Shown here: positions 24,458 through 33,914 of the stretch, piece after piece
Position numbering within the stretch: position 1 is the first letter of the stretch
How the letters are laid out: the number at the start of each line of letters is the position of its first letter
Source of the DNA: Afipia clevelandensis ATCC 49720
GTDB lineage: Bacteria > Pseudomonadota > Alphaproteobacteria > Rhizobiales > Xanthobacteraceae
Length of the DNA: 64,000 nucleotides
Assembly: GCF_000336555.1 (NCBI RefSeq)
Contig: NZ_KB375281.1
Coordinates: 4,208,155-4,272,154, forward strand
Direction of reading: 5' to 3'
Translations under genes and position numbers: made by a program
Notes under the pieces: model-generated
Seen by the model: only the letters and a program-made list of their open reading frames with translations
What the model was told of the DNA's origin: nothing
Database searches by the model: none

Positions 24458-24701
24458 ATGTAATTTTAAGCATATTTGCGATCCAGCGAACATGGTGTTC
24501 ATTCCTGTCGATAGGACCCCTCTTTTTTGGGGGCTGTATCGACGGCTGCGTGGCCATAGGATGAGAAACGCATATTCCCGCGCCGGTCGTCATTTTCAGG
24601 AAATTCGAGCAGGCAAAGAACGTGTTCACTCGGGAAAGCCAATCAACTCAGGTCGAACTGCATAACCCTGGCGGCGATGCTGTCTTGCCGGGTGGCCGTT
24701 C

Positions 24702-25595
24702 TTGATCGACAAGCTTGAACTCCTGCTTGCGCTGGCAAAAGAACGGCACTTTGGGCGGGCGGCCGAAGCCTGCGGCGTCACGCAGCCGACAATGTCCACA
24801 AGCCTGAAGCAGCTCGAGGAAATTCTCGGAGTTATGCTGGTGCAGCGCGGCTCGCGGTTTGTTGGGTTCACGCCGGAAGGCGAGCGAGCGCTCGATTGGG
24901 CGCGGCGCATCGTCGGCGACACGCGTGCAATGAAGCAGGAAATCAATTCGCTCAAGGACGGTTTGACCGGAGAAATCCGGATTGCCGCGATTCCGACCGT
25001 GCTCGGCATGGTTGCGTCGCTCACCACACCGTTCAGGGCGCGGCATCCCAATGTGCGTTTCCGTATTGTGTCCTGCACGTCCTCCGACGTGCTGGGCCTT
25101 TTGGAGAACCTGGAGGTCGATGCTGGCCTGACTTACATTGAGAACGAGCCGGTGGGGAAGGTGCGCACCACGCCGCTCTACCGTGAGAGCTATCGCTTGC
25201 TGACGTCGCCGGATGGCATGTTTGGCGATCGCGATCAGGTGACGTGGAAGGACGTTGGACAGGTGCCGCTCTGTCTGCTGACGCCTGATATGCAGAATCG
25301 CCGGATTATCGATCGCGCCCTGCGCGAGGCCGGAACCGAAGCGACGCCAACGCTGACGTCGAATTCGATCATCGTTCTCTACACGCATGTGAAGACCGGC
25401 CGCTGGTCGAGCGTGATGCCGGCAAAACTTGCTGAAACACTGGGCCTGTCGGATGCGGTTCGGATTATTCCGATTGTCGATCCGCTCGTGACCTACAGTA
25501 TCGGGCTTGTGACATCGCCGCGCGACCCAATGACGCCCCTTATCGCGGAACTCGTGCAGATCGCGCGGGACGTTGCTCCGACGCTTGAATCCTAG
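24702..25595 (+). CDS. fdsR: LysR regulator of the formate dehydrogenase genes
   Basis: 297 residues starting at TTG 24702. The winged HTH (LELLLALAKERHFGRAAEAC then GVTQPTMSTSLKQLEEILGV) is followed by the LysR effector domain starting GEIRIAAIPTVLGMVASLTT. It is co-directional with and 190 bases upstream of fdsG, the position of FdsR in Cupriavidus-type fds loci, so regulation by formate is likely. The intergenic region holds a palindrome suited to a LysR protein (25662-25682). Symbol assigned by position and family. Confidence 0.75.
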   Translation: MIDKLELLLALAKERHFGRAAEACGVTQPTMSTSLKQLEEILGVMLVQRGSRFVGFTPEGERALDWARRIVGDTRAMKQEINSLKDGLTGEIRIAAIPTVLGMVASLTTPFRARHPNVRFRIVSCTSSDVLGLLENLEVDAGLTYIENEPVGKVRTTPLYRESYRLLTSPDGMFGDRDQVTWKDVGQVPLCLLTPDMQNRRIIDRALREAGTEATPTLTSNSIIVLYTHVKTGRWSSVMPAKLAETLGLSDAVRIIPIVDPLVTYSIGLVTSPRDPMTPLIAELVQIARDVAPTLES

Positions 25596-25661
25596 TTCCG
25601 ATTTTCTCTGTTTCGCTGCGCCGGTGCTCGCAACAGATTCCCGCGCATCGATGGCATCTCC

Positions 25662-25682
25662 GAATTAGTCCATTCCTAATTC
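25662..25682. promoter_or_regulatory. Palindromic operator candidate upstream of fdsG
   Basis: Perfect 7-bp inverted repeat GAATTAG and CTAATTC separated by seven bases, 104 bases before the fdsG start. It contains the T-N11-A pattern of LysR sites. Likely recognition site of the LysR protein encoded just upstream. Confidence 0.5.
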
Positions 25683-25785
25683 CTATCGATGCTCATTCCG
25701 TATCGCAGCATGAGACAGCTTTATTGATCTTTAGAGGGATTCTCATTCTCCTAAGCGCTCGCGATGTGCGCGATCGAGAGTAGCT

Positions 25786-26262
25786 ATGCCGTCAGCATAC
25801 GAAGCTTGGAATGCCGAGAGGGGCGCGGAGATAATCGCCGCCCATAAGGATCTTGAAGGTCCAACGATTGTCATCCTGCATGCGATTCAGGAGGCCTTCG
25901 GTTACGTGCCAGAGCCGGTAATTCCGATGATTGCCGACGCGCTCAATCTCTCGCGGGCGGAAGTCCACGGCGTCTTCACATTCTACCATGATTTTCGTCA
26001 CAAGCCTGCCGGGAGGCATGTGCTGAAGCTCTGTCGCGCCGAAGCCTGCCAGGCTGCCGGCGGTGATGCACTCGCGGCGCATGCGGAGAGAAAACTTGGT
26101 GTAGCCATCGGAAACACGACCGCCGATGGTCGCGTGACACTGGAGCCGATTTATTGTCTCGGCCTTTGTGCGACTGCGCCGTCTGCAATGCTCGATGGCC
26201 GTGTTGTCGGACGGTTAGACACCAAGCGCCTTGATGCTCTGGTTTCGGAGGCGCAGCGATGA
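25786..26262 (+). CDS. fdsG: NAD-dependent formate dehydrogenase gamma subunit
   Basis: 158 residues, related to NuoE. The thioredoxin-like 2Fe-2S domain has its ligand cysteines in KLCRAEACQAAGG and IYCLGLCATAPSAM, and the upstream helical part reads PTIVILHAIQEAFGYVPEPV. In the FdsGBACD complex this subunit passes electrons close to the FMN of FdsB. A GAGAGT ribosome site precedes the ATG. The stop overlaps fdsB by four bases. It opens the fds operon. Confidence 0.95.
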   Translation: MPSAYEAWNAERGAEIIAAHKDLEGPTIVILHAIQEAFGYVPEPVIPMIADALNLSRAEVHGVFTFYHDFRHKPAGRHVLKLCRAEACQAAGGDALAAHAERKLGVAIGNTTADGRVTLEPIYCLGLCATAPSAMLDGRVVGRLDTKRLDALVSEAQR

Positions 26263-27812
26263 CCTTGCGCTTTTACGTATCGCGTGATGCAGGCGCGGTT
26301 GCCGTTGGTGCGGACGAGGTTGCGCTCGCGCTTGAAACTCTGGCTGCAGATCGCAACGTCGCCGTTGAGATTGTTAGGACCGGATCGCGCGGACTCTACT
26401 GGCTGGAGCCGATGATCGAAGTCGCAACTGCGCGAGGCCGGATCGCTTTCGGACCGGTTACCGTCGAAGACGTTGCGTCGGTGCTCGAAGCGGCATCATC
26501 CGATGGCTCTCATGCCCTGCGGCTCGGTATCACGGACGAGATCCCGTGGCTGAAGCGGCAGACGCGTTTGACCTTTGCACGCTGCGGCGTCATCGATCCG
26601 CGCTCGGTCGAGGATTATCGCGCGCATGACGGCTACAAGGGCCTTGATCGCGCGCTGACGCTGGGCTCGGATGGCATTCTCGCCGATGTGAAGACCTCCG
26701 GCCTGCGTGGGCGTGGGGGCGCGGGCTTTCCGACCGCGGTCAAGTGGACGACCGTCGCGCAGACGACTGCCGACCAGAAATACATCGTCTGTAACGCAGA
26801 CGAGGGCGACAGCGGCACCTTTGCCGATCGCATGATCATGGAAGGCGATCCGTTCGTCGTCATTGAGGGCATGACCATTGCCGGCGTCGCGGTCGGTGCC
26901 ACCCGTGGCTACATCTATATCCGTTCCGAATATCCGCACGCGGTCGAGGCCATGAACGCCGCGATTGTTGCCGCGCGCAAGGCCGGCTATCTCGGCAAAT
27001 CGGTCGGCGGTTCGAAGTATGCGTTCGACGTGGAAGTCCGCGTCGGCGCGGGCGCCTATGTCTGCGGCGAGGAAACCTCGCTGCTCGAAAGCCTCGAAGG
27101 GCGCCGCGGTCTTGTTCGCGCCAAGCCGCCGTTGCCTGCGCATCACGGCCTGTTCGGCAAGCCGACCGTCATCAACAACGTGCTGTCGTTCGCTGCTATT
27201 CCGTTTATCCTGAATGGTGGCGCGCAGGCTTACGCCGATTTCGGCATGGGCCGCTCACGCGGCACGATGCCGATTCAGCTCGCGGGCAACATCAAGAACG
27301 GCGGACTGTTCGAGGTGGCGTTCGGCATCACGCTTGGCGAACTGATTGACGACGTCGGTGGCGGCACCGCCAGCGGGCGGCCGGTTCGCGCGGTGCAGGT
27401 CGGTGGCCCGCTCGGTGCGTATTTTCCGCGCGCGCTGTTCGACACGCCGTTCGATTACGAAGCCTTTGCGGCGCGAGACGGCCTGATCGGCCACGGCGGC
27501 ATCGTGGTATTCGACGACACCGTCGACATGTCGAAGCAGGCGCGCTTTGCGATGGAATTCTGCGCCATCGAGTCCTGCGGCAAGTGCACACCATGCCGTA
27601 TCGGCTCGACGCGTGGCGTCGAGACCATCGACAAAATTCGGGCGGGCGATAAAGGCGCGGCGAACATCGCTGTGCTGGAAGATCTCTGCCACACCATGAA
27701 GTTCGGTTCGCTTTGTGCGCTCGGCGGGTTCACGCCATATCCGGTGATGAGTGCGCTGAAGCATTTCCCCGAAGATTTTGGCGCGACACCGCGCTTGCAA
27801 GCCGCTGAATAA
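26259..27812 (+). CDS. fdsB: NAD-dependent formate dehydrogenase beta subunit
   Basis: 517 residues, NuoF-like with an N-terminal thioredoxin-like extension (about 1-80). The FMN/NADH region shows LRGRGGAGFPTAVKW and YIVCNADEGDSGTFADR (about 145-190), the family loop YVCGEETSLLESLEGR follows, and the 4Fe-4S site is ESCGKCTPCRIGSTRG plus a distal Cys in HTMKFGSLCALGG. This subunit hands electrons from the Fe-S chain to NAD+. Soluble cytoplasmic complex with FdsG and FdsA. Frame and length are intact. Confidence 0.97.
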   Translation: MTLRFYVSRDAGAVAVGADEVALALETLAADRNVAVEIVRTGSRGLYWLEPMIEVATARGRIAFGPVTVEDVASVLEAASSDGSHALRLGITDEIPWLKRQTRLTFARCGVIDPRSVEDYRAHDGYKGLDRALTLGSDGILADVKTSGLRGRGGAGFPTAVKWTTVAQTTADQKYIVCNADEGDSGTFADRMIMEGDPFVVIEGMTIAGVAVGATRGYIYIRSEYPHAVEAMNAAIVAARKAGYLGKSVGGSKYAFDVEVRVGAGAYVCGEETSLLESLEGRRGLVRAKPPLPAHHGLFGKPTVINNVLSFAAIPFILNGGAQAYADFGMGRSRGTMPIQLAGNIKNGGLFEVAFGITLGELIDDVGGGTASGRPVRAVQVGGPLGAYFPRALFDTPFDYEAFAARDGLIGHGGIVVFDDTVDMSKQARFAMEFCAIESCGKCTPCRIGSTRGVETIDKIRAGDKGAANIAVLEDLCHTMKFGSLCALGGFTPYPVMSALKHFPEDFGATPRLQAAE

Positions 27813-27821
27813 GGACACGCC

Positions 27822-30692
27822 ATGTCGCTCATTCATGAAACCGACTACGGAACGCCGCTTTCCAAGTCCGAGAAGATGGTGACGCTAACCATCGATGGGC
27901 AGAATGTGACGGTGCCGGAAGGCACTTCGATCATGCGGGCTGCGATGGAAATGGGGACGCAGATTCCGAAGCTTTGCGCGACCGATATGGTCAACGCCTT
28001 CGGTTCCTGCCGCATGTGCCTCGTTGAAGTGGAAGGACGTGCGGGCACCCCGGCGTCCTGCACCACGCCGGTGATGAACGGGCTCGTCGTTCACACCCAG
28101 ACAGAGCGCGTGAAGAAGATTCGCAAGGGCGTGATGGAGCTTTATATCTCTGACCATCCGCTCGACTGTTTGACCTGTGCCGCGAACGGCGACTGCGAAT
28201 TGCAGGACATGGCCGGCGCAGTCGGCTTGCGCGATGTTCGCTATGGCTATGAGGGCGAGAACCATGTCTTCGCCAAGAGCGGCGCCAACGAAAACTGGAT
28301 GCCGAAGGACGAGTCGAATCCGTATTTCACCTACGATCCGTCGAAGTGTATCGTCTGCTCGCGTTGCGTGCGCGCTTGCGAGGAAGTGCAGGGCACCTTC
28401 GCGCTGACGATCTCGGGCCGTGGCTTCGACAGCCGCGTGTCGCCCGGCATGAGCGAAAGCTTCCTCGGCTCAGAATGCGTGTCGTGCGGCGCCTGCGTGC
28501 AAGCCTGCCCCACCGCGACCTTGACCGAGAAGTCTGTGATCGAGATCGGTCAGCCGGAGCATTCGGTGGTGACCACCTGCGCCTATTGCGGCGTCGGCTG
28601 CGCCTTCAAGGCCGAGATGCGCGGCGAGGAAGTCGTACGCATGGTGCCGTACAAGGACGGCAAGGCCAATCGCGGCCATTCTTGCGTCAAGGGCCGCTTT
28701 GCGTGGGGCTATACCACCCACAAGGAACGCATCCTCAAGCCGATGATCCGGAGCAAGATCACCGATCCATGGCGCGAAGTGTCATGGGATGACGCCATCA
28801 ATCACGCGGCATCGGAATTCAAGCGCATCCAGACCAAGTATGGCCGCGACTCCATCGGCGGCATCACGTCCTCGCGCTGCACAAACGAAGAAACCTACCT
28901 GGTCCAGAAGCTGATCCGTGCGGGATTCGGCAACAACAATGTCGATACCTGCGCCCGCGTCTGCCATTCACCGACCGGTTATGGCCTGTCACAGACTTTC
29001 GGCACGTCGGCCGGTACGCAGGATTTCGACTCGGTCGAACAAACCGATGTCGTCATCATCATTGGCGCTAATCCGGCTTCGGCGCATCCTGTTTTCGCCT
29101 CGCGTCTCAAGAAGCGTATCCGCGAAGGCGCGAAGATGATCGTGATTGATCCGCGCGTTACCGAGATGGTGAAGTCTCCGCACGCCGAAGCCGAGTATCA
29201 TCTGCCGTTGATGCCCGGCACCAACGTCGCGGTTCTCACCGCACTGGCGCACGTCATCGTCACCGAGGGCCTTGCCGACGAGGCCTTCGTCCGTGAGCGT
29301 TGCGACTGGACCGAATTCGAGGAGTGGGCGGCGTTCGTTGCGCTCCCGAAGAACAGCCCGGAGGCAACCGCTATCGCCACCGGCGTCGATCCGAAGGAAT
29401 TGCGGGCCGCTGCGCGTCTCTTTGCCACCGGCGGCAACGGCGCGATCTACTACGGTCTCGGCGTCACCGAGCATAGCCAAGGCTCGACCACTGTCATGGC
29501 CATTGCCAACCTCGCGATGGCAACCGGTAATCTCGGACGTCCGGGTGTCGGTGTAAATCCGCTGCGCGGCCAGAACAACGTGCAGGGCGCTTGCGACATG
29601 GGTTCGTTCCCGCACGAACTGCCAGGCTACCGGCATATCTCGGGCGACGCGGTTCGCGAGCAGTTTGAGAGCATGTGGAACGTCAAGCTCAACAGCGAAC
29701 CGGGCCTGCGCATTCCCAACATGTTCGATGCCGCCATCGAAGGCACGTTCATGGGCATATACTGCCAGGGCGAGGACATCCTGCAATCCGATCCGAACAC
29801 CAAGCATGTCGTCGCCGCGCTGTCGTCGATGGAATGTGTCGTGGTCCACGACCTGTTCCTGAACGAGACCGCGAACTATGCGCATGTCTTCCTGCCGGGA
29901 TCGACCTTCCTCGAAAAGGACGGCACCTTTACCAATGCCGAGCGCCGCATCCAGCGCGTGCGCAAGGTAATGTCGCCGCTCAACGGGTTTGGGGATTGGG
30001 AAATTACCCAGAAACTCGCCAATGCGATGGGCTACGCGATGAACTACGAACATCCGTCCCAGATCATGGACGAGATCGCGTCGCTGACACCGACGTTTAC
30101 CGGCGTCTCCTATGCGAAGCTCGAGCAAATGGGTTCGGTGCAGTGGCCTTGCAATGAAAAGGCACCTGAAGGCACGCCGATCATGCATATCGATCACTTC
30201 GTGCGCGGGAAGGGCAAGTTCGTCATCACCGAATACATCGCCACCGACGAACGCACTGGACCACGGTTCCCGTTGCTGCTGACTACGGGCCGCATCCTGA
30301 GCCAATACAACGTGGGGGCGCAGACACGCCGCACCGATAATGTGATCTGGCATTCGGAAGATCGACTTGAGATGCATCCGCACGACGCCGAGCAACGCGG
30401 CGTTCGCGACGGCGATTGGGTCCGGCTCGCGAGCCGGGCGGGCGAGACTACCTTGCGTGCATTGATCACCGATCGCGTTGCGCCCGGTGTCGTCTACACC
30501 ACGTTCCATCATCCGGACACGCAGGCAAATGTCATCACCACGGATTTCTCCGACTGGGCGACGAACTGTCCGGAGTATAAGGTCACGGCCGTGCAGATTT
30601 CTCCTTCCAACGGGCCGAGCGATTGGCAAAAGGAATATGATGAGCAGGCGCGCAACTCGCGCCGGATCGCACCGATGGAGGCAGCGGAGTAG
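27822..30692 (+). CDS. fdsA: NAD-dependent formate dehydrogenase alpha (catalytic) subunit
   Basis: 956 residues. The N-terminal part is NuoG-like: a 2Fe-2S domain (CATDMVNAFGSCRMCLVEVE), a His-Cys cluster (HPLDCLTCAANGDCELQ), and two 4Fe-4S ferredoxin sites (CIVCSRCVRACEEVQG and CVSCGACVQACPTATL). The molybdenum part begins with a further 4Fe-4S site, CAYCGVGCAFKAEM. The Mo-ligating Cys with its neighbouring His is in DTCARVCHSPTGYGL (about residue 380); bis-MGD binding motifs follow (GANPASAHPVF, GRPGVGVNPLRGQNNVQGAC). It oxidises formate to CO2 and can work in reverse. The start ATG has AAGGA upstream and lies nine bases after fdsB. All cofactor ligands are present. Confidence 0.98.
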   Translation: MSLIHETDYGTPLSKSEKMVTLTIDGQNVTVPEGTSIMRAAMEMGTQIPKLCATDMVNAFGSCRMCLVEVEGRAGTPASCTTPVMNGLVVHTQTERVKKIRKGVMELYISDHPLDCLTCAANGDCELQDMAGAVGLRDVRYGYEGENHVFAKSGANENWMPKDESNPYFTYDPSKCIVCSRCVRACEEVQGTFALTISGRGFDSRVSPGMSESFLGSECVSCGACVQACPTATLTEKSVIEIGQPEHSVVTTCAYCGVGCAFKAEMRGEEVVRMVPYKDGKANRGHSCVKGRFAWGYTTHKERILKPMIRSKITDPWREVSWDDAINHAASEFKRIQTKYGRDSIGGITSSRCTNEETYLVQKLIRAGFGNNNVDTCARVCHSPTGYGLSQTFGTSAGTQDFDSVEQTDVVIIIGANPASAHPVFASRLKKRIREGAKMIVIDPRVTEMVKSPHAEAEYHLPLMPGTNVAVLTALAHVIVTEGLADEAFVRERCDWTEFEEWAAFVALPKNSPEATAIATGVDPKELRAAARLFATGGNGAIYYGLGVTEHSQGSTTVMAIANLAMATGNLGRPGVGVNPLRGQNNVQGACDMGSFPHELPGYRHISGDAVREQFESMWNVKLNSEPGLRIPNMFDAAIEGTFMGIYCQGEDILQSDPNTKHVVAALSSMECVVVHDLFLNETANYAHVFLPGSTFLEKDGTFTNAERRIQRVRKVMSPLNGFGDWEITQKLANAMGYAMNYEHPSQIMDEIASLTPTFTGVSYAKLEQMGSVQWPCNEKAPEGTPIMHIDHFVRGKGKFVITEYIATDERTGPRFPLLLTTGRILSQYNVGAQTRRTDNVIWHSEDRLEMHPHDAEQRGVRDGDWVRLASRAGETTLRALITDRVAPGVVYTTFHHPDTQANVITTDFSDWATNCPEYKVTAVQISPSNGPSDWQKEYDEQARNSRRIAPMEAAE

Positions 30693-31517
30693 TTGGCAAA
30701 GCCACCGGCCATAAGCACAGAGCGGTACGTCTGGCGCGAAAACGGATTCAGCGAGGGTTCTCGCTCGATTCCGGAGGAGACGGCTGTTGCCCTGACCTAC
30801 AACGGCGGAACCTACGCGGTGATGATGGCGACGCCCCAGGATCTGGAGGACTTTGCCGTTGGCTTCAGCCTTGATGAAGGCGTTGTGCGATCTCACTCGG
30901 AGATCGAATCCCTTGAGGTGCTGCCGCTGGACGACGGGATCGAACTGCGGATGTGGCTTTCGCAGACCAACGCCGATCGTCTGAGCGAACGTCGGCGGCA
31001 TATTGCCGGCCCGACCGGCTGTGGGCTATGCGGGATCGACTCGATTGTGGAAGCGCTGCGTCCTGCGACTATTGTCGGGATTGGGCGAAATTTCTCTCCG
31101 GCGCAGATTATGATCGCCATGCAGAGCCTGCCGCCACTTCAGAAACTCAACATCGAGACACGCGCAGTCCATGCCGCGGCATTCTGGAGCCCGGAGAAGG
31201 GCGTCGTTGCCTTGCGCGAGGATGTTGGGCGTCACAACGCGCTCGACAAGCTGGCCGGAGCGCTGGCGCGTTCAGCGGCCGAGACGGCGAGCGGCATGGT
31301 ACTTCTGACCAGCCGTGTATCGGTCGAAATGGTTCAAAAGACGTCTTCCATTGGTGCATCGGTGATGGTGTCGGTTTCGGCTCCGACGGCGCTGGCGGTG
31401 AAGATGGCCGAGAAAGCCAACATCACACTCGCAGCCATCGCTCGTGACGACGGTTTTGAAGTGTTCACACATCCGCATCGAATCTTACCCGGAGGGGCAA
31501 TTCATGTCGTCGCCTGA
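30693..31517 (+). CDS. fdsC: Formate dehydrogenase sulfurtransferase FdhD/FdsC
   Basis: 274 residues, beginning with TTG directly after the fdsA stop. FdhD family: ETAVALTYNGGTYAVMMATP, EDFAVGFSLDEGVVRSHSEI, a GPTGCGLCGIDSIVE cysteine motif (about residues 108-116, the CxxC used for sulfur transfer) and LREDVGRHNALDKLAGALAR. It delivers sulfur to the bis-MGD molybdenum of FdsA and is required for activity. It overlaps fdsD by 14 bases. Confidence 0.95.
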   Translation: MAKPPAISTERYVWRENGFSEGSRSIPEETAVALTYNGGTYAVMMATPQDLEDFAVGFSLDEGVVRSHSEIESLEVLPLDDGIELRMWLSQTNADRLSERRRHIAGPTGCGLCGIDSIVEALRPATIVGIGRNFSPAQIMIAMQSLPPLQKLNIETRAVHAAAFWSPEKGVVALREDVGRHNALDKLAGALARSAAETASGMVLLTSRVSVEMVQKTSSIGASVMVSVSAPTALAVKMAEKANITLAAIARDDGFEVFTHPHRILPGGAIHVVA

Positions 31518-31728
31518 CCGGCTTGTCTATATGGCCAACCAGATCGGCAAGTTCTTTACAAGCCAGGGCGCCGGAAAGGCGGTCCCGGGCATCGCCGAAC
31601 ACATCAAGAAATTCTGGGATCCTCGAATGCGTTCCGCGATCCTCGCGCATCTCGAGAAAGGCGGAGCCGGACTGGATCCGGACGTAAAGGAGGCGATCAC
31701 GAGTTTGAGAAAAGCAGGAGCGCAATAA
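31504..31728 (+). CDS. fdsD: Formate dehydrogenase delta subunit
   Basis: 74 residues from ATG 31504, with GGAGGGG upstream inside fdsC. Matches the FdsD family: LVYMANQIGKFFTSQGAGKA, EHIKKFWDPRMRSAILAHLE. A small subunit required for cofactor insertion or assembly of FDH complexes of this type. It closes the fdsGBACD order. Confidence 0.95.
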   Translation: MSSPDRLVYMANQIGKFFTSQGAGKAVPGIAEHIKKFWDPRMRSAILAHLEKGGAGLDPDVKEAITSLRKAGAQ

Positions 31729-31789
31729 ACAGCAGACACGCCCAAAACAAAAAACGGGCGGCTGAATTTTACTTTTGGGGAGAACAGAC

Positions 31790-33445
31790 ATGACGACGAT
31801 AGAACAAGCAGGCACCATGTCGGGTGCCGCGCCGGGGATTCTCGACCGCGAGACAATCATCGCAAAGGCAGGTTTTAATCGCTGGCTCGTGCCGCCGGCC
31901 GCGCTCTGCATCCATCTCTGCATCGGCATGGCATATGGCTTCAGCGTGTTCTGGCTGCCGTTGTCCCGTGCCATCGGCGTGACGGCGCCGAAAACGTGCG
32001 CGAATATCTCGCTTTGGGGAGAGCTTTTTACAACGAGTTGTGACTGGAAAGTCGCGAGCCTCGGCTGGATGTATACGCTTTTCTTCGTCGTTCTCGGAAT
32101 CGCGGCTGCGATCTGGGGTGGCTGGCTGGAGCGCGCCGGTCCGCGCAAGGCCGGTTTTGTCGCTGCACTGTGCTGGGGCGGCGGCCTCGTTCTCGGTGCC
32201 ATCGGCATCTATACCCATCAGCTCTGGCTGATGTGGCTCGGCTCCGGCGTAATCGGCGGCATTGGCCTCGGTCTCGGCTATATCTCGCCGGTATCGACGC
32301 TCATCAAATGGTTTCCTGACCGTCGCGGCATGGCGACCGGCATGGCCATCATGGGTTTCGGCGGCGGCGCGATGATCGGTGCTCCACTTGCCAACCTTCT
32401 TATCAATTATTTCAAGAGCGCGACGGACGTCGGCGTATGGCAAACCTTCCTTGCCATGGGCATCATCTATCTCGTGTTTATGATGATCGGCGCTTTCTCG
32501 TATCGCGTTCCACCGGCTGGCTGGGTTCCGGATGGATGGACCGCGACCGCGAAGGCCAACACGATGATCACGACCAAGAACGTTCATCTCGACAATGCAC
32601 ACAAGACGCCACAGTTCTGGCTGATCTGGTGGGTGCTCTGTTTGAACGTGTCCGCGGGTATCGGCGTGATCGGCATGGCGTCGCCGATGCTGCAGGAAAT
32701 CTTCGCCGGAAAACTTATCGGTCTTCCGGACGTCGGCTTCAATGCACTGACGGTGGAACAGAAGGCGGCGATCGCCGGCATCGCTGCCGGGTTTGCCGGC
32801 TTGCTGTCGCTGTTCAATATCGGCGGCCGGTTCTTCTGGGCCTCGCTGTCGGACAAGATCGGGCGGAAAAACACTTACTATACGTTCTTCATTCTCGGCA
32901 TTGTCCTTTATGCGCTTGCGCCGACATTCGCTGCGATGGGATCGAAGCTCCTGTTCGTGCTCGGATTTGGCATCATCCTCTCGATGTATGGCGGCGGGTT
33001 CGCAACTGTCCCGGCATATCTTGCGGATATGTTCGGCACGCAGTTCGTCGGTGCTATCCATGGCCGTCTGCTGACTGCCTGGTCCACGGCGGGCATCATC
33101 GGCCCGGTTGTGGTGAACTACATCCGCGAATTCCAGCTTGCCGCCGGCATTCCGCGCGATCAGCTCTACAACACGACGATGTATATCCTGTGCGCTATGC
33201 TCGCGGCGGGCCTGATCTGCAACTATCTGATCAAGCCGGTCGATCCTAAATGGCACATGAGCGATGCTGAGGTTTCAAAACTGCAGGCGGTGAACAATGC
33301 GGGCGCAATTGCCGTGTCGTCTGGATCTTTCGGCATCGGAAAGGGCGGTCTCGACGCCAAAGCGGCTCTATTCTGGGCTTTTGTGGGCGTCCCGCTCGCC
33401 TGGGGCGTATGGAAAACGCTCGAAAGTGCCGTGAAGATCTTTTGA
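31790..33445 (+). CDS. OFA-family MFS transporter (oxalate/formate type)
   Basis: 551 residues from ATG 31790 (GGGGAG nine bases upstream; an upstream in-frame ATG at 31775 lacks one). About twelve membrane segments. The N-terminal FNRWLVPPAALCIHLCIGMA, GLGLGYISPVSTLIKWFPDR and GMATGMAIMGFGGGAMIGAP blocks are typical of the OFA family, which includes the oxalate/formate antiporter OxlT. An insertion of about 50 residues between the third and fourth segments (NISLWGELFTTSCDWKVAS) is seen in many proteobacterial members. Placement after the fds genes suggests formate or oxalate uptake feeding FdsGBACD. Exact substrate is not provable. Confidence 0.85.
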   Translation: MTTIEQAGTMSGAAPGILDRETIIAKAGFNRWLVPPAALCIHLCIGMAYGFSVFWLPLSRAIGVTAPKTCANISLWGELFTTSCDWKVASLGWMYTLFFVVLGIAAAIWGGWLERAGPRKAGFVAALCWGGGLVLGAIGIYTHQLWLMWLGSGVIGGIGLGLGYISPVSTLIKWFPDRRGMATGMAIMGFGGGAMIGAPLANLLINYFKSATDVGVWQTFLAMGIIYLVFMMIGAFSYRVPPAGWVPDGWTATAKANTMITTKNVHLDNAHKTPQFWLIWWVLCLNVSAGIGVIGMASPMLQEIFAGKLIGLPDVGFNALTVEQKAAIAGIAAGFAGLLSLFNIGGRFFWASLSDKIGRKNTYYTFFILGIVLYALAPTFAAMGSKLLFVLGFGIILSMYGGGFATVPAYLADMFGTQFVGAIHGRLLTAWSTAGIIGPVVVNYIREFQLAAGIPRDQLYNTTMYILCAMLAAGLICNYLIKPVDPKWHMSDAEVSKLQAVNNAGAIAVSSGSFGIGKGGLDAKAALFWAFVGVPLAWGVWKTLESAVKIF

Positions 33446-33460
33446 TCGGTCACTGTGAGA

Positions 33461-33480
33461 CGCGGGACATTCGTCCCGCG
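33461..33480 (+). terminator. Hairpin after the OFA transporter gene
   Basis: Perfect 8-bp stem CGCGGGAC/GTCCCGCG with a four-base loop, 15 bases after the stop. No T run follows, so it may be Rho-assisted or mRNA-protective. Confidence 0.5.
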
Positions 33481-33523
33481 GCATCACGCCTGTCATTTGG
33501 AAAATTAATATCAGGGGAATTCC

Positions 33524-33796
33524 ATGTCTCGTATCAAGAGCTGCCTCGTGGCAGCGCTTCTTGTCGCTGGCACGTTTTCGCCAGCGTTCGCGCAAACAAC
33601 AGCGCCTGCACCAGCCGCTTCGTCGGCGGCAAAACCTTCAAAGATGAAACTGACGGCCGAAAAATTGAAGGCGATGAAGGTCAAGTGGAGCGCCAATAAA
33701 ACCAGGCTCAAGGCATGCCGCAAGGACGTCAAATCCAAGGGGCTGGTGGGTGACGATCGCTGGTTCTACATCGAAGACTGCATGGGAAAGACCTGA
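33524..33796 (+). CDS. PsiF-repeat-like exported protein
   Basis: 90 residues. A signal peptide (SCLVAALLVAGTFSPAFA) and an Ala/Pro linker precede KLKAMKVKWSANKTRLKACR, KDVKSKGLVGDDRWFYIEDC, a single copy of the two-cysteine pattern of the PsiF repeat family, known from a phosphate-starvation gene of E. coli whose function is unknown. A GGGGA ribosome site is present. Probably periplasmic. Confidence 0.7.
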   Translation: MSRIKSCLVAALLVAGTFSPAFAQTTAPAPAASSAAKPSKMKLTAEKLKAMKVKWSANKTRLKACRKDVKSKGLVGDDRWFYIEDCMGKT

Positions 33797-33914
33797 AGCG
33801 ATTACCAGTTTTGCGCAACGGCATGATGGCTCGATCCATCATGCCCCTTTTACGTCAGCAATCTCTGGCGGAGCGCCGCGGAGAGCGGAATTTCTCGCGA
33901 GGCAGCCGAATTTC

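Noticed and set aside
28989-31001. 670-codon minus-strand frame opposite fdsA
   Set aside because: Antisense shadow; fdsA has every cofactor ligand in the plus frame.
31769-33256. 495-codon minus-strand frame opposite the OFA transporter
   Set aside because: The plus frame has clear membrane segments and family motifs; the minus frame is a shadow rich in charged residues.
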